NCBI RefSeq assembly: GCF_001190745.1
Contig: NZ_CP012196.1
Location: forward strand, 1,302,001 to 1,366,000
Source of the DNA: Campylobacter gracilis
Lineage (GTDB): Bacteria; Campylobacterota; Campylobacteria; Campylobacterales; Campylobacteraceae
DNA: 64,000 nt
Direction: 5' to 3'
The notes beneath the pieces were generated by a model. It did not search any database. It was not told where the DNA came from and saw nothing but the letters and a program-made list of their open reading frames with translations. This document shows, piece by piece, positions 28,052 through 37,481 of this stretch; the stretch's first letter is position 1; each line of letters opens with the position of its first letter. The position numbers were made by a program, and so were the translations under genes.

Positions 28052-29515
28052 ATGAAAGATATTAAGATACCGATTATCTCAGGTCTGAGTATCGCTGCTA
28101 CGCTAGCACTGATGCCGATGCAAGCTTTAGCCGACAATGCAAAAGCGACGGTAACCGGCGGCGGTAGCGATGGTGTTTTGCATACTCCAGGCGGCGGGTA
28201 TTACTCGGGTGGTTATGAAGGTGCCGGTAACGGAGGCGGCTCCAAAAATCATATAGTAACTATCACCGGAAGTGCTTCAGGCACTGATATGTCGGGGTAC
28301 AGTATATACGGTGGCGGTATGGGTCATCCTAGCATTACACCTACGACATCGGCCGATAGAAATCAGATCACCGTTCAAAACCGCGCTACCGTTACCACCG
28401 TAATAGGCGGTGAAGGCAAAGGCGCAACAGGCAATACCGTAAACATAATAAATGCAACCGTTAATAGAGTCGTTCTCGGCGGCAACGGCACTTGGGCTGG
28501 AAAGCCAGGATATTCGGGAAACGCCGTCGGCAACACCGTAAATATCGAAGGCAATAGCCATATAATCGGCGATAATAACACCGTTGGGAGCTTCGAAGCT
28601 ATAGTATCGGGAGGTCGTGCTAGATATGGTCGCTCCGCAGAAAATAATACGGTAAATATTAAAGGTGCAGCGCAAATAGATAAATACAGGATAGAGGGCG
28701 CTACCATACACCAAGGCGGCTCCGCGAAAGGCAATGGCGTAAATATTACGGGCGCTATCGTCTTAAGCAACGGTCAAGAAATAGACGGCGCGGTATCGGT
28801 ATCTCCAAATTTCGCTAGTACATTAGAGAAAAACTATGTCGTCATAAACAGCGCCGGTGCTAAGCTTCAAAATATAACAGGCGCCAATGCTACTAGAGAG
28901 GGTATTACCACCGGAAGCAACGCTACGGCTAGCAAAAACTACGTAAAGCTACAAAACGGAGAGGTTCGATCTACTACGGGCTCATATATGGCAGCCGTTT
29001 CTAACGACAATTACTCTGAAATCAGCGGCGGAAAGGTTATAGGTGACGTTCACGGAGGCTTCGGCGGAGGTTCTGGTACCAATCACGTCGCTACTAGCAC
29101 GAATGATTACGTCAAAATAAGCGGCGGCGAGATAGGCGGTAGCGCTTACGGCTTCCGCAACGTAAATGGAGAGATAAAAAGTAGCTACGTTGAAATGAGC
29201 GGAGGCAAAGTAGCACAAGATGCTATAGGCGGAAACAGCCTGAACGGCAAAATTTCAAATACCAAAGTAATTCTAAACGGCGGTGAAGTAGGTCGCGACG
29301 TCATCGGCGGAAATAGCGTTAAGGGCGACGTTACGGGCGCTAGAGTAGATATAAAAAGTGGCGTCACGGTAGGTCACGATATCATCGGCGGTAGAAGTGA
29401 AGAAGGCAAGGTCGAAGGTAGTTGGGTAGTAGCGGATTTAACAAATAAGACCGTTAATCAAGTAATCGGCGGAACCAATAAAATTCTTCATCGGCAGCGG
29501 AACGGCAAACAATAA
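28052..29515 (+). pseudogene. Giant autotransporter, N-terminal part (frameshifted)
   Basis: Starts at ATG 28052 behind GAAGGA with a clear signal peptide (MKDIKIPIISGLSIAATLAL to AQA-type site near residue 27). The passenger is a Gly/Asn/Thr-rich repetitive beta-helix with recurring KISGGEIGG- and VIGGNS-type turns. It runs into a stop at 29515 because of one extra A in the AAAA at 29480-29483; skipping it gives NKFFIGSGTANNNHVQITGG in the next frame. Together with the following part this is one gene of about 2,270 codons. Confidence 0.8.
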
Positions 29516-29678
29516 CCACGTCCAAATAACCGGCGGAACACTAAACGGTCCTGCTCTGGGCGGACGCGGCGAACAAGGCGTCAGCGGCAATGAATTCTTC
29601 GCGACCGGAACGACTATCAACAACCACGTTTCGGGCGGAACTACCTCAAGCGGCAATGCCGTACAAAACGCCTTATCC

Positions 29679-32600
29679 TTGGTAAATTCTACAGTCAATG
29701 GAAATAGCCAAGTAAAAGGCGGTAACGCTATGGCGGGCTCTGCATCCAATAACAGCGTAATTTTGCAAGGCTCCACGATAAACGGAGTAGTTTATGGTGC
29801 GCAAGCTACCACTGCTGGCAGCAATGACAATACGGTAAATTTAACGAATAGCACCGTTACCGGCACGATTTACGGATTATTCGGTAGCGGTAGCGGTAGC
29901 GGCAATACCTTGATAAATGCCTCAGACGCCATTGCTCCTAATAAAGCGGGTAATATCGCTAGATTTGATGTTTTAAATTTCTTGCATATATCAAATGCGA
30001 ATTCCGATGCAAACAAAGCCGCTCTTCAAATCACGGGTGGAGCTCAAACCGATATCAATAACGCCAAATTCCAATTAGATGGCACTGATTATAATGTAGA
30101 TACTTATGCGATAGGCGATGGCGAGAAGCGCTATTTGATCCATAATGAAAAGGGATTTACCGGTTTTGACGAAACACAAACGACCAAGCGCACCGATAAC
30201 GTATTTACGATCAAAAATGCCACTACCTACTCGATGAATTTAAAAGGTCTGATGAAAGATGATGACGGAAAATCCATCGTAATCCAAGGTAAAAAGAAAA
30301 CCGACCGCACTATCGATGGAGCATTCGATAACGGCGAAGTCGGCAAATACACCGGTCCTGCGGGCGATCCTGTTATCGACGTAGGTGAAGATCCAAATGC
30401 ACCGCAGAATTTCGGCGGGCTAGATATCGATATGACCGGTACTAATAACGCTAAGATAAATTTAGTAAGTGGCAATAATATAGGCACGATAAAAGCTGAT
30501 GGCAATGACGAGATAAATGTCGGTAAAGACGGTGCCAATCCGCTAGTGCCGGGCAATATAACTGCAAAAAATATCGAAAAATCAGGCCCCGGCAAACTAA
30601 AGATAAATTTCAATTTGCCTAACAACTATAATGGAGGTAATCCTGCGATCAAACTTACCGACAACGGGCTTACGGATTTAACCGGTACTGACGTCAATGT
30701 AAATAATGCCAAAGACGGCACCACATACACACTCGTCAAAAAGACTAATGGCGGCACTATAAATTTCAACGATAGAGACGTCCAAAAAAACCAGACCTAT
30801 ACTATTACAGACAAAGATCACTATCAGTATGATGGCGAGACTTTTAGAAGAGAAAACGGCAATCAAGAGCTTGTTTATAAAAAAGGCACCATTACCAACG
30901 CTTGGGGCGATACCGATTTCGATAGCAGCGAGCTAACCAAAAATCAAGCTAGCAATGCGGCCCAAGCAGACGCTCATAAGCTATTCGGTAATAAAGGCAA
31001 CACCGTAATCGTAAAAGAGGGCGCAGGTAATCTAGGCAGCAAAAACATAAGCTCGGGCAGAGCCGACGTCAAAGATACTGATACGCCTAATACTATCCAC
31101 AATAACTACACTACGATAAAAGGCGGAACGGAATTTGGCGATGTATATGCAGGCTATGGTGATAGCGGAACCCAAGATGTTTACAACAACCATCTAAGCT
31201 TTGAAGAAACTTCAAAAGGTGCGGTAGTAAACAGAAATATCGGTGCAGGCTATAACGTTAATGGAAACGTTCACGACAATACGGTAACCACTGATGATAC
31301 CACCATTAACGGCAATGTCTACGGCGCACAGACAGCTAACGGCAATGCAGTTAAAAACATTGTAAATCTACAAGGCGGTAGCGTAGGCGGCGATGTATAC
31401 GGCTCAAAGGCTAGCAGCTCTGCGACAAACAGCACGGTAAATCTAAGTGGTACGCAAGTCACTGGCAATGTCTACGCAGCAGATGCTGCTAGCGGCAGCG
31501 GTAATACCGTAAATTTCTATGGTGGTAAAGTCGGTAAAACTATCTACGGTCTATCCAGTGCAGGCGGCACAAATAACACCCTAAACGTATATAACGCTTC
31601 CACTCAAAAAACCGCAGGCGATATTAAGAATTTCAATAATCTTAACTTCGACGGAGTTACCGCAGCTACTAACGGAAGCGCTGCAACCGCTGCTTTAAAT
31701 TTAACTACTACTAATGATACTAATATCATCAATGACGCTAAATTTAAACTAAATGGCGAAGAGTATGACGTAAATAAAGATACCTACCACTCGCTTAATA
31801 TCGAGGAGGGTAAGGAGTATTATCTAATCCATAATGCCGGCAATACCTTTACAGGCTTCAAAGAAAAAGCCAAGCAAACGGATAATGAGTTTACCATTAC
31901 CGGTAAGAGTAGCTATGAGATTAACCTTAAAGGCTTAATCCAAAGTGCCGACAATCAATCTATCCTAGTTCAAGGCAAAAAGCTTACAGGTAGAAATATA
32001 TCTAGCGACGGCAAATTCGATAACGAAGAGATTAGCAAATATACTCCTGATCTAAGCAATGGCGCTAATATTAACGTAGGAAAAACTCCGGGAGCTAATA
32101 AAGATTTTGAAGGACTTGACATCGATACTTCAAATACTCCTGGCGTTAAATCTAAAGTCACTTTAGTAGATGGTAAAAACATAGGCACTATCAAAGGAGA
32201 TGCTGACGATACCGTAAACGTAGGCAAAGAAGATGGCTCTTTAGTACCGGGTACTATCGAAGCTAAAAATATCGTAGGCGTTGGCAAGTTAAATTTCAAT
32301 ATGCCTAATAGTTACAACGGCGATCCGGCTCTTAAGCTAACTGGCAGCAATCTTACTGATCTAAGCAATACCGATGTTAAGATAAATAATGCCCAAAAAG
32401 ATAAGGACTATACCCTAATTAAAGGCAACGCTGCTATAAATTTCCAAGATAAAACCACTCAAAAAGAGCAAGTCTATAACATTATAGACAACGCTCACTA
32501 TCAATATGACGGCGAGACCTTTAGAAAGCAAAATAACAATAAAGAGCTTATCTATAGAGAAGGCACCATTACCGATGCTTGGAACGACAACGACTTTGAT

Positions 32601-34865
32601 AGCAACGAGCTAACTAAGAATAAAGCTGATAACGCGCATCAAGGCGGAACGCCACTATTTGATAATAAAGGCAATACCGTAAATATCGTATCTACTGCAG
32701 GCGATCTAAGCACTAAATCCGTTTACGGCGGTGCGACACTAAGCGGCAGCACGGATGACGTATTTAATAACACCGTAAACATTAATGGTGCTGATACTAA
32801 AGAGATTTTTGCCGGTGCTTCTAAAGGTAGCGGTAGGGTTTACGACAACGTAGTAAATTTCAATGCAGGAAGCGTAGTAAATGCTATTAGCGGCTCAGAC
32901 GATGCATCTAACGCAAGAGGTAATAATAGTGGCAACACTCTTAACGTAAATAATGCTTCCACTCAAAAAACCGCAGGCGATATTAAGAATTTCAATGCTC
33001 TTAACTTCGACGGGGTTACCGCAGCTACTAATGGAAGTGCTGCAACTGCTGCTTTAAATTTAACTACTAATGCCGATACGGACATTAATGACGCTAAATT
33101 TAAACTTGGCAGTGAAGAGTACAACGTAGATAAAGATACCTACGGCTCACTTAATATCGAAGAGGGTAAAGAGTATCACCTTATCCACAATACAGGCAAT
33201 ACCTTTACGAATTTTACTGAGAAGGCTAAGCAAACAACCCAAGAGTTTACGCTTAAAAATTCTACCACCTACGATATAATGCTAAAAGGCTTAATTAAGA
33301 GCAGCGACGATCAATCTATCTTGATTCAAGGAAGCAAGCTTACGTCTAGAAATATCACCGGCGGCGAGTTTGGAAACGATGAGATCAATAGATACAATCC
33401 TATCCCAAACCCTGTAATAAACGTAGTTAATGAAAATCCAAACAGTCCTACTAATTTCAACGGCTTAAATATCAACGGCGGCAATGGCTCTACCGTAAAT
33501 TTAACCGGCGGCAATAATATCGGAGATATCACCGGCGGAGCGGGAAGCACTCTAAACGTAGGTAAAAATACTGCCAATCCGGCAGCTCCTAACTCTATAA
33601 CAGCTAAGAATATCGGAGGGTTTGACGATATCAATATCTTTATGCCTCCTACCATTAAAGACGGCGATTCTATGATTAAGCTTACCGATCCTACAGCCAA
33701 TACTGATCTAAGCAATATGAGAGGTAAGATCACCGCTTACATTAGCGGTAATACAGATGTAGGAGATACCAGCACTATCCACCTAATCGATAAGCAAGGA
33801 AGCGGACGATTACTACTTCCTGATCCTTCGCATCTACAAACAAGAGTCCAGCAAGGAGCTACCATAGAGTATGAGACCTACGGTATGGTAGATGCAAACG
33901 GAAGAGCTTTAGATCTTAGATTTAGCGGCAAAAGAAGGGTAAAAGACGATACCAAATCCTTCGCAGAAACTCGTGCCGCAAGCTTAGCTAGCTTAAAGAG
34001 CGGAAGCGAGTTAATCACCAACTACCTAGATAAGCTAATACCTGATGGTCATTTAGAGCTATTTCCTTTTGCTATAAGCGAAGCTTATGATCTAAGGTAT
34101 GAGACAGGCTCGCACGTAAATTCCAAAGGCTATGGCGTTGCAGCAGGACTTGCTAGCTTAACTGAGAATTTCGCAGGAGATATCTTAAGCGGAGTATTCG
34201 TTGAATATGGAAGAGCAAACTACGATAGCTACTTAGATAATGGCCTACATGCAGACGGAGATAGCGAGTATATAGGCGGAGGCTTGATGCTAAAGCAAAA
34301 CTTTACTAGTGGTACCTATCTAGATGCAAGCTTTCACGTAGGTAAGATAAGCAGCGACTACAATAGTAACGACTGGACCTATGCCATAGCTCCTGGAGTA
34401 TTAGCTCATAATGAGAAGTTTGATATAAGCTCAACCTATATGGCTACTCATATAGGAATAGGTCAGATCTTTGATCTAAGCCAAAGAAACAAGCTAGACG
34501 TTTATACTAAATGGCTATATGCTTACACGGATGATGCAGATGCTACTATAAGCTCTGGTGAGAGATATCACTTTGATAGCATTACATCTAATAGAGTAAG
34601 AGCTGGTCTTAGAGATACTATAAATCTAAAAGATGAGCATAACCTATACTTTGGAGGCGCATACGAGTATGAGTTTAGCGGAGATGCCAAAGCATCTACT
34701 ATGGGACTTGACGCTCCTAAGCCTAGCCTAAAAGGTTCAACCGGAGTATTTGAAGCGGGCTATAAGTATGAGAGCAAGAACCTTATCTTTAACCTAGGAG
34801 GCAAGGGCTACGTAGGCAAAACAAGAGGCGGTGCTATCAATGCAGGGTTTGAGGTGATGTTCTAA
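29679..34865 (+). CDS. Giant autotransporter, C-terminal part with translocator barrel
   Basis: In reality the frame continues the upstream part from about 29484; the first ATG inside it is at 29679 and has no signal peptide, so this piece alone would not be secreted. The passenger holds a large module three times, from about 29939, 31593 and 32952, each with DAKFKL/NAKFQL, YHLIHN, a KGLIK segment, NNIG and, in the first two, HYQYDGETF. The last about 290 residues form the type Va translocator barrel (KGYGVAAGLASLTENFAGD) ending in GFEVMF with the required terminal Phe. It is probably an adhesin or surface protein. The frameshift could be reversible, fixed or artefactual. Confidence 0.85.
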   Translation: MVNSTVNGNSQVKGGNAMAGSASNNSVILQGSTINGVVYGAQATTAGSNDNTVNLTNSTVTGTIYGLFGSGSGSGNTLINASDAIAPNKAGNIARFDVLNFLHISNANSDANKAALQITGGAQTDINNAKFQLDGTDYNVDTYAIGDGEKRYLIHNEKGFTGFDETQTTKRTDNVFTIKNATTYSMNLKGLMKDDDGKSIVIQGKKKTDRTIDGAFDNGEVGKYTGPAGDPVIDVGEDPNAPQNFGGLDIDMTGTNNAKINLVSGNNIGTIKADGNDEINVGKDGANPLVPGNITAKNIEKSGPGKLKINFNLPNNYNGGNPAIKLTDNGLTDLTGTDVNVNNAKDGTTYTLVKKTNGGTINFNDRDVQKNQTYTITDKDHYQYDGETFRRENGNQELVYKKGTITNAWGDTDFDSSELTKNQASNAAQADAHKLFGNKGNTVIVKEGAGNLGSKNISSGRADVKDTDTPNTIHNNYTTIKGGTEFGDVYAGYGDSGTQDVYNNHLSFEETSKGAVVNRNIGAGYNVNGNVHDNTVTTDDTTINGNVYGAQTANGNAVKNIVNLQGGSVGGDVYGSKASSSATNSTVNLSGTQVTGNVYAADAASGSGNTVNFYGGKVGKTIYGLSSAGGTNNTLNVYNASTQKTAGDIKNFNNLNFDGVTAATNGSAATAALNLTTTNDTNIINDAKFKLNGEEYDVNKDTYHSLNIEEGKEYYLIHNAGNTFTGFKEKAKQTDNEFTITGKSSYEINLKGLIQSADNQSILVQGKKLTGRNISSDGKFDNEEISKYTPDLSNGANINVGKTPGANKDFEGLDIDTSNTPGVKSKVTLVDGKNIGTIKGDADDTVNVGKEDGSLVPGTIEAKNIVGVGKLNFNMPNSYNGDPALKLTGSNLTDLSNTDVKINNAQKDKDYTLIKGNAAINFQDKTTQKEQVYNIIDNAHYQYDGETFRKQNNNKELIYREGTITDAWNDNDFDSNELTKNKADNAHQGGTPLFDNKGNTVNIVSTAGDLSTKSVYGGATLSGSTDDVFNNTVNINGADTKEIFAGASKGSGRVYDNVVNFNAGSVVNAISGSDDASNARGNNSGNTLNVNNASTQKTAGDIKNFNALNFDGVTAATNGSAATAALNLTTNADTDINDAKFKLGSEEYNVDKDTYGSLNIEEGKEYHLIHNTGNTFTNFTEKAKQTTQEFTLKNSTTYDIMLKGLIKSSDDQSILIQGSKLTSRNITGGEFGNDEINRYNPIPNPVINVVNENPNSPTNFNGLNINGGNGSTVNLTGGNNIGDITGGAGSTLNVGKNTANPAAPNSITAKNIGGFDDINIFMPPTIKDGDSMIKLTDPTANTDLSNMRGKITAYISGNTDVGDTSTIHLIDKQGSGRLLLPDPSHLQTRVQQGATIEYETYGMVDANGRALDLRFSGKRRVKDDTKSFAETRAASLASLKSGSELITNYLDKLIPDGHLELFPFAISEAYDLRYETGSHVNSKGYGVAAGLASLTENFAGDILSGVFVEYGRANYDSYLDNGLHADGDSEYIGGGLMLKQNFTSGTYLDASFHVGKISSDYNSNDWTYAIAPGVLAHNEKFDISSTYMATHIGIGQIFDLSQRNKLDVYTKWLYAYTDDADATISSGERYHFDSITSNRVRAGLRDTINLKDEHNLYFGGAYEYEFSGDAKASTMGLDAPKPSLKGSTGVFEAGYKYESKNLIFNLGGKGYVGKTRGGAINAGFEVMF

Positions 34866-34931
34866 ATTTTAAGGGGCAAGCAAGCTCTAACTCACACATC
34901 TATAAAATCAAATCCTATACTTAAAATTTCA

Positions 34932-34958
34932 GGGGCGGGAGATTTCTCGCCCCTTTTT
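34932..34958 (+). terminator. Terminator after the autotransporter
   Basis: GGGGCGGGA-GATT-TCTCGCCCC (nine pairs with one G-T) followed by TTTTT, 67 bp after the stop. A strong rho-independent terminator. Confidence 0.85.
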
Positions 34959-35315
34959 AAATTTAGACACTACGCACTAGATAAATTTCATAGCTTCGCT
35001 CTTATGCGATAACGATCTTATTAAACGCGCTGTATCCGCCCGCGTAAAATTTACCGCAAGCGCCACAAGACGATTCATAAAATTCTATGCTTTCTATGCC
35101 GCTTTAAAATTTTGCGATACGAAATTTCAAATTTAAAATTTACGGCAAAAGTGCAATCAAATGAGTGAAAGCGGAGCCTTGCGAATGAATGCCGAATCTC
35201 GCTAGTAAGAGTAGAGTCTCAAGCAAAGATGAAATTTCAAAGCAAGAGCAGAATTTCACGACAAAAATCGAAGCGGGCAAAATTTAATCACAAAATTCCG
35301 CCGCCCATATGCTCC
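34959..35315. other. Intergenic region holding one direct-repeat copy
   Basis: About 360 bp between the terminator and the metI remnant. Apart from the repeat at 35101-35141 I see only AAATTT-rich noncoding sequence. Confidence 0.55.
35101..35141. repeat. Direct repeat flanking the metI remnant, left copy
   Basis: 41 bp beginning GCTTTAAAATTTTGCGATAC and continuing GAAATTTCAAATTTAAAATTT. The same sequence with few changes occurs at 35679-35718. Confidence 0.75.
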
Positions 35316-35669
35316 CTACTTTTTCGTAATTTTATAAAGCAAATTTCCGATACTTTGGATTATCTGCACGAGCACGATCAGGATCACGACGGTGTATGCC
35401 ATTATATCGGGGCGGAAGCGCTGAAAGCCATAGCGGATCGCCACGTCGCCGAGCCCGCCGCCGCCGACCGTGCCAGCCATCGCCGTAAATCCGATGATGA
35501 CGATGAGCGTCAGAGTAATCGCACCGATAATACTAGGTAGCGCCTCGACGAACATTACGCGAAAGATTATCTGCGTCTTGCTCGCACCGAAGCTCTTCGC
35601 CGCCTCGATCACGCCGCCATCAACCTCCAGCAGCGCACTTTCGATGAGCCGCGCGATAAAGGGCGCCAA
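35316..35669 (-). pseudogene. metI: Methionine ABC transporter permease, 5'-truncated
   Basis: The 117 residues from APFIARLIESALLEV to the end match the C-terminal half of MetI, including the coupling motif EAAKSFGASKTQIIFRV and AMAGTVGGGGLGDVAIRYGF. MetI is about 215 residues; the N-terminal helices are missing, and the homology ends abruptly 10 bp before a direct repeat. No metN or metQ gene lies next to it. The TTG that opens the frame has no ribosome site. I judge it a non-functional remnant. Confidence 0.85.
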
Positions 35670-35678
35670 ATTTTTACG

Positions 35679-35718
35679 CTTTAAAATTTTGCGATACGAA
35701 ATTCCAGATTAAAATTTG
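35679..35718. repeat. Direct repeat flanking the metI remnant, right copy
   Basis: Second copy, same orientation, 578 bp from the first and 9 bp outside the point where metI homology stops. This suggests that recombination at these repeats truncated metI. Confidence 0.75.
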
Positions 35719-35785
35719 CCTAACATTCAAACTTAAAATTTTAAGAAATCAAGCAATTTAAAATTTAGATTTCTCAAATTTAATT

Positions 35786-36298
35786 CTATAAAATTTTAGC
35801 CTTTGCGGTTATGGATTTTATTTTGAGTTCGTAAATTTTTGTGCGCTTTAATGATGCTCTGGAGGCGAACTCCACGCGCGACATATAGTTTGGGGTGTAT
35901 TTTTCGCAAAGTATCCGCAGGGCGTAAATTTTACGCTCGTCATCTAACACTTCGTTTGCTTCACAAACGGCGATCGCACTACGGTACTCCGTCGTATAAA
36001 CTCTAGAGCCTAAAGCGGCAGCGTCGTTTGCGATAGATCGGTATTCTTCGTCGCTTGGGGTAGGAACGCGGTTGTAGCTAACAAAAACAGCCGTTACCGC
36101 GCGTCCGTTTTGAAAGAGTTTCGCCTTTGTACCGGCAGGCGCGCCGTGGATATAAATAATGTCTGCATCGCGCACGGGCGAGATAGGCACGCTAAAAATT
36201 TCGCCGCTCTCGTCTATGCAGCTAAGCGTAGCATATTCGCTCTCGTCGATGATTTTTAACGCCTCATCTTCGCTTAGCTGCCTATCTCGTCTGCGCAT
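35786..36298 (-). CDS. Pyridoxamine 5'-phosphate oxidase-fold flavoprotein (NimA-like)
   Basis: A 170-residue split-barrel FMN protein. It begins MRRRDRQLSEDEALKII and has YATLSCIDESGEIFSVPIS and IYIHGAPAGTKAKLF, a pattern of the NimA/pyridoxamine-oxidase-like family. Substrate unknown; relatives reduce flavins or nitroimidazoles. The start directly abuts the ftsZ stop, so it is the last gene of the division operon. Confidence 0.8.
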   Translation of the reverse strand: MRRRDRQLSEDEALKIIDESEYATLSCIDESGEIFSVPISPVRDADIIYIHGAPAGTKAKLFQNGRAVTAVFVSYNRVPTPSDEEYRSIANDAAALGSRVYTTEYRSAIAVCEANEVLDDERKIYALRILCEKYTPNYMSRVEFASRASLKRTKIYELKIKSITAKAKIL

Positions 36299-37444
36299 TT
36301 AGTCCATCTGGTTGCGTAAGAATGCGGGCTCATCGAGCTCGTCGTAGGTTTCGTCTCCGTTAAAATCGCCGCTACTTACCTTTTGTCTAGAAAAGATAGA
36401 ATTTCGACCCATGCTCTCTAAAAGTGCCTTCCTGCGATCCGCTACGTTATCGCTGGCGACCTGCTTTTTTTCTTCGATGCTCCTTTCAAAGCCAGTGGCG
36501 ATGAGAGTAACCTCGACGCGGTTATTTTCCATCTTAGGATCGGTGGTAGTGCCCCAGGTAACGTCGGCATCCTTATCCACGGTATCTTCGATGATATTCA
36601 TCGCAGATTCGATCTCAAGCAAGGAGCAATCAGGCGACATCTTGAAATGCACCAACACGCCCATAGCGCCGTGGATGGAGGTATTGTCCAAAAGCGGGGA
36701 TTGGATCGCACTTTTTAGTGCTTCTTCTGCCGCGCCATCACCTTCGCTAACGCCGATACCCATAAGCGCCAAACCGCGGTGCGTCATTACTTTTTTGACG
36801 TCGGCATAATCGACGTTGATATCGCTATCGCCCGATTCTAAGATCACGGAGATCATACCGTTTACGGCTTGGAATAGGACATTATCTACAATCTTAAAGG
36901 CATCTTTTAGGCCGGTTTTTTTATCGATGATCTTTAATAAATTTTGATTTGGGATAACGATTATGGAATCGCACTCTTTTTTAAGCTCTTCAAGACCCTC
37001 TTGTGCTAATCTCATGCGCTTTTTACCCTCAAAACCGAAAGGGGTGGTAACGACGCCGATAGTTAGCGCTTTTTTCTCTTTCGCAGCTTTAGCGACTATA
37101 GGCGCAGCGCCAGTGCCGGTACCGCCGCCCAGACCGGAGCCCACAAAAACGATGTCGGAGTAGTCCAAGCGATCCTTAAGATCGTCGTAGTTCTCCTCCG
37201 CAGCCATTTTAGCAAGCGCTGGATCCATACCGCAGCCAAGTCCTTTGGTGGTGTTTTCGCCTAGTAAAATTCTAGTATTTGCAATAGACTTTTCTAACGC
37301 CTGTGCGTCGGTGTTAGCCACCATAAGCTCAACGTCGGTTTTGGTAAATCCTTCGCGGATCATATGATTTATCATGTTGCATCCGCCGCCGCCGACGCCG
37401 ATAACCTTCATCTTGGCACCGTAGATGCCCTTTCTTTCTTCCAT
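36299..37444 (-). CDS. ftsZ: Cell division protein FtsZ
   Basis: The tubulin-like GTPase that forms the Z-ring. The GTP-binding loop GGGTGTGAAP and GVGGGGCNMINHMI are intact, as is the T7 loop region with NVDYADVKKVM. The C-terminus ends EPAFLRNQMD, a divergent tail that binds FtsA in this group. I prefer ATG at 37444 (381 residues), with AAAGGA 6 bp upstream; a GTG 15 bp earlier would overlap this site. Downstream of ftsA with a 37 bp gap. Confidence 0.96.
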   Translation of the reverse strand: MEERKGIYGAKMKVIGVGGGGCNMINHMIREGFTKTDVELMVANTDAQALEKSIANTRILLGENTTKGLGCGMDPALAKMAAEENYDDLKDRLDYSDIVFVGSGLGGGTGTGAAPIVAKAAKEKKALTIGVVTTPFGFEGKKRMRLAQEGLEELKKECDSIIVIPNQNLLKIIDKKTGLKDAFKIVDNVLFQAVNGMISVILESGDSDINVDYADVKKVMTHRGLALMGIGVSEGDGAAEEALKSAIQSPLLDNTSIHGAMGVLVHFKMSPDCSLLEIESAMNIIEDTVDKDADVTWGTTTDPKMENNRVEVTLIATGFERSIEEKKQVASDNVADRRKALLESMGRNSIFSRQKVSSGDFNGDETYDELDEPAFLRNQMD

Positions 37445-37481
37445 ACTATATCCTTTCACGAGTATCTCCTTAGCTTAAATT

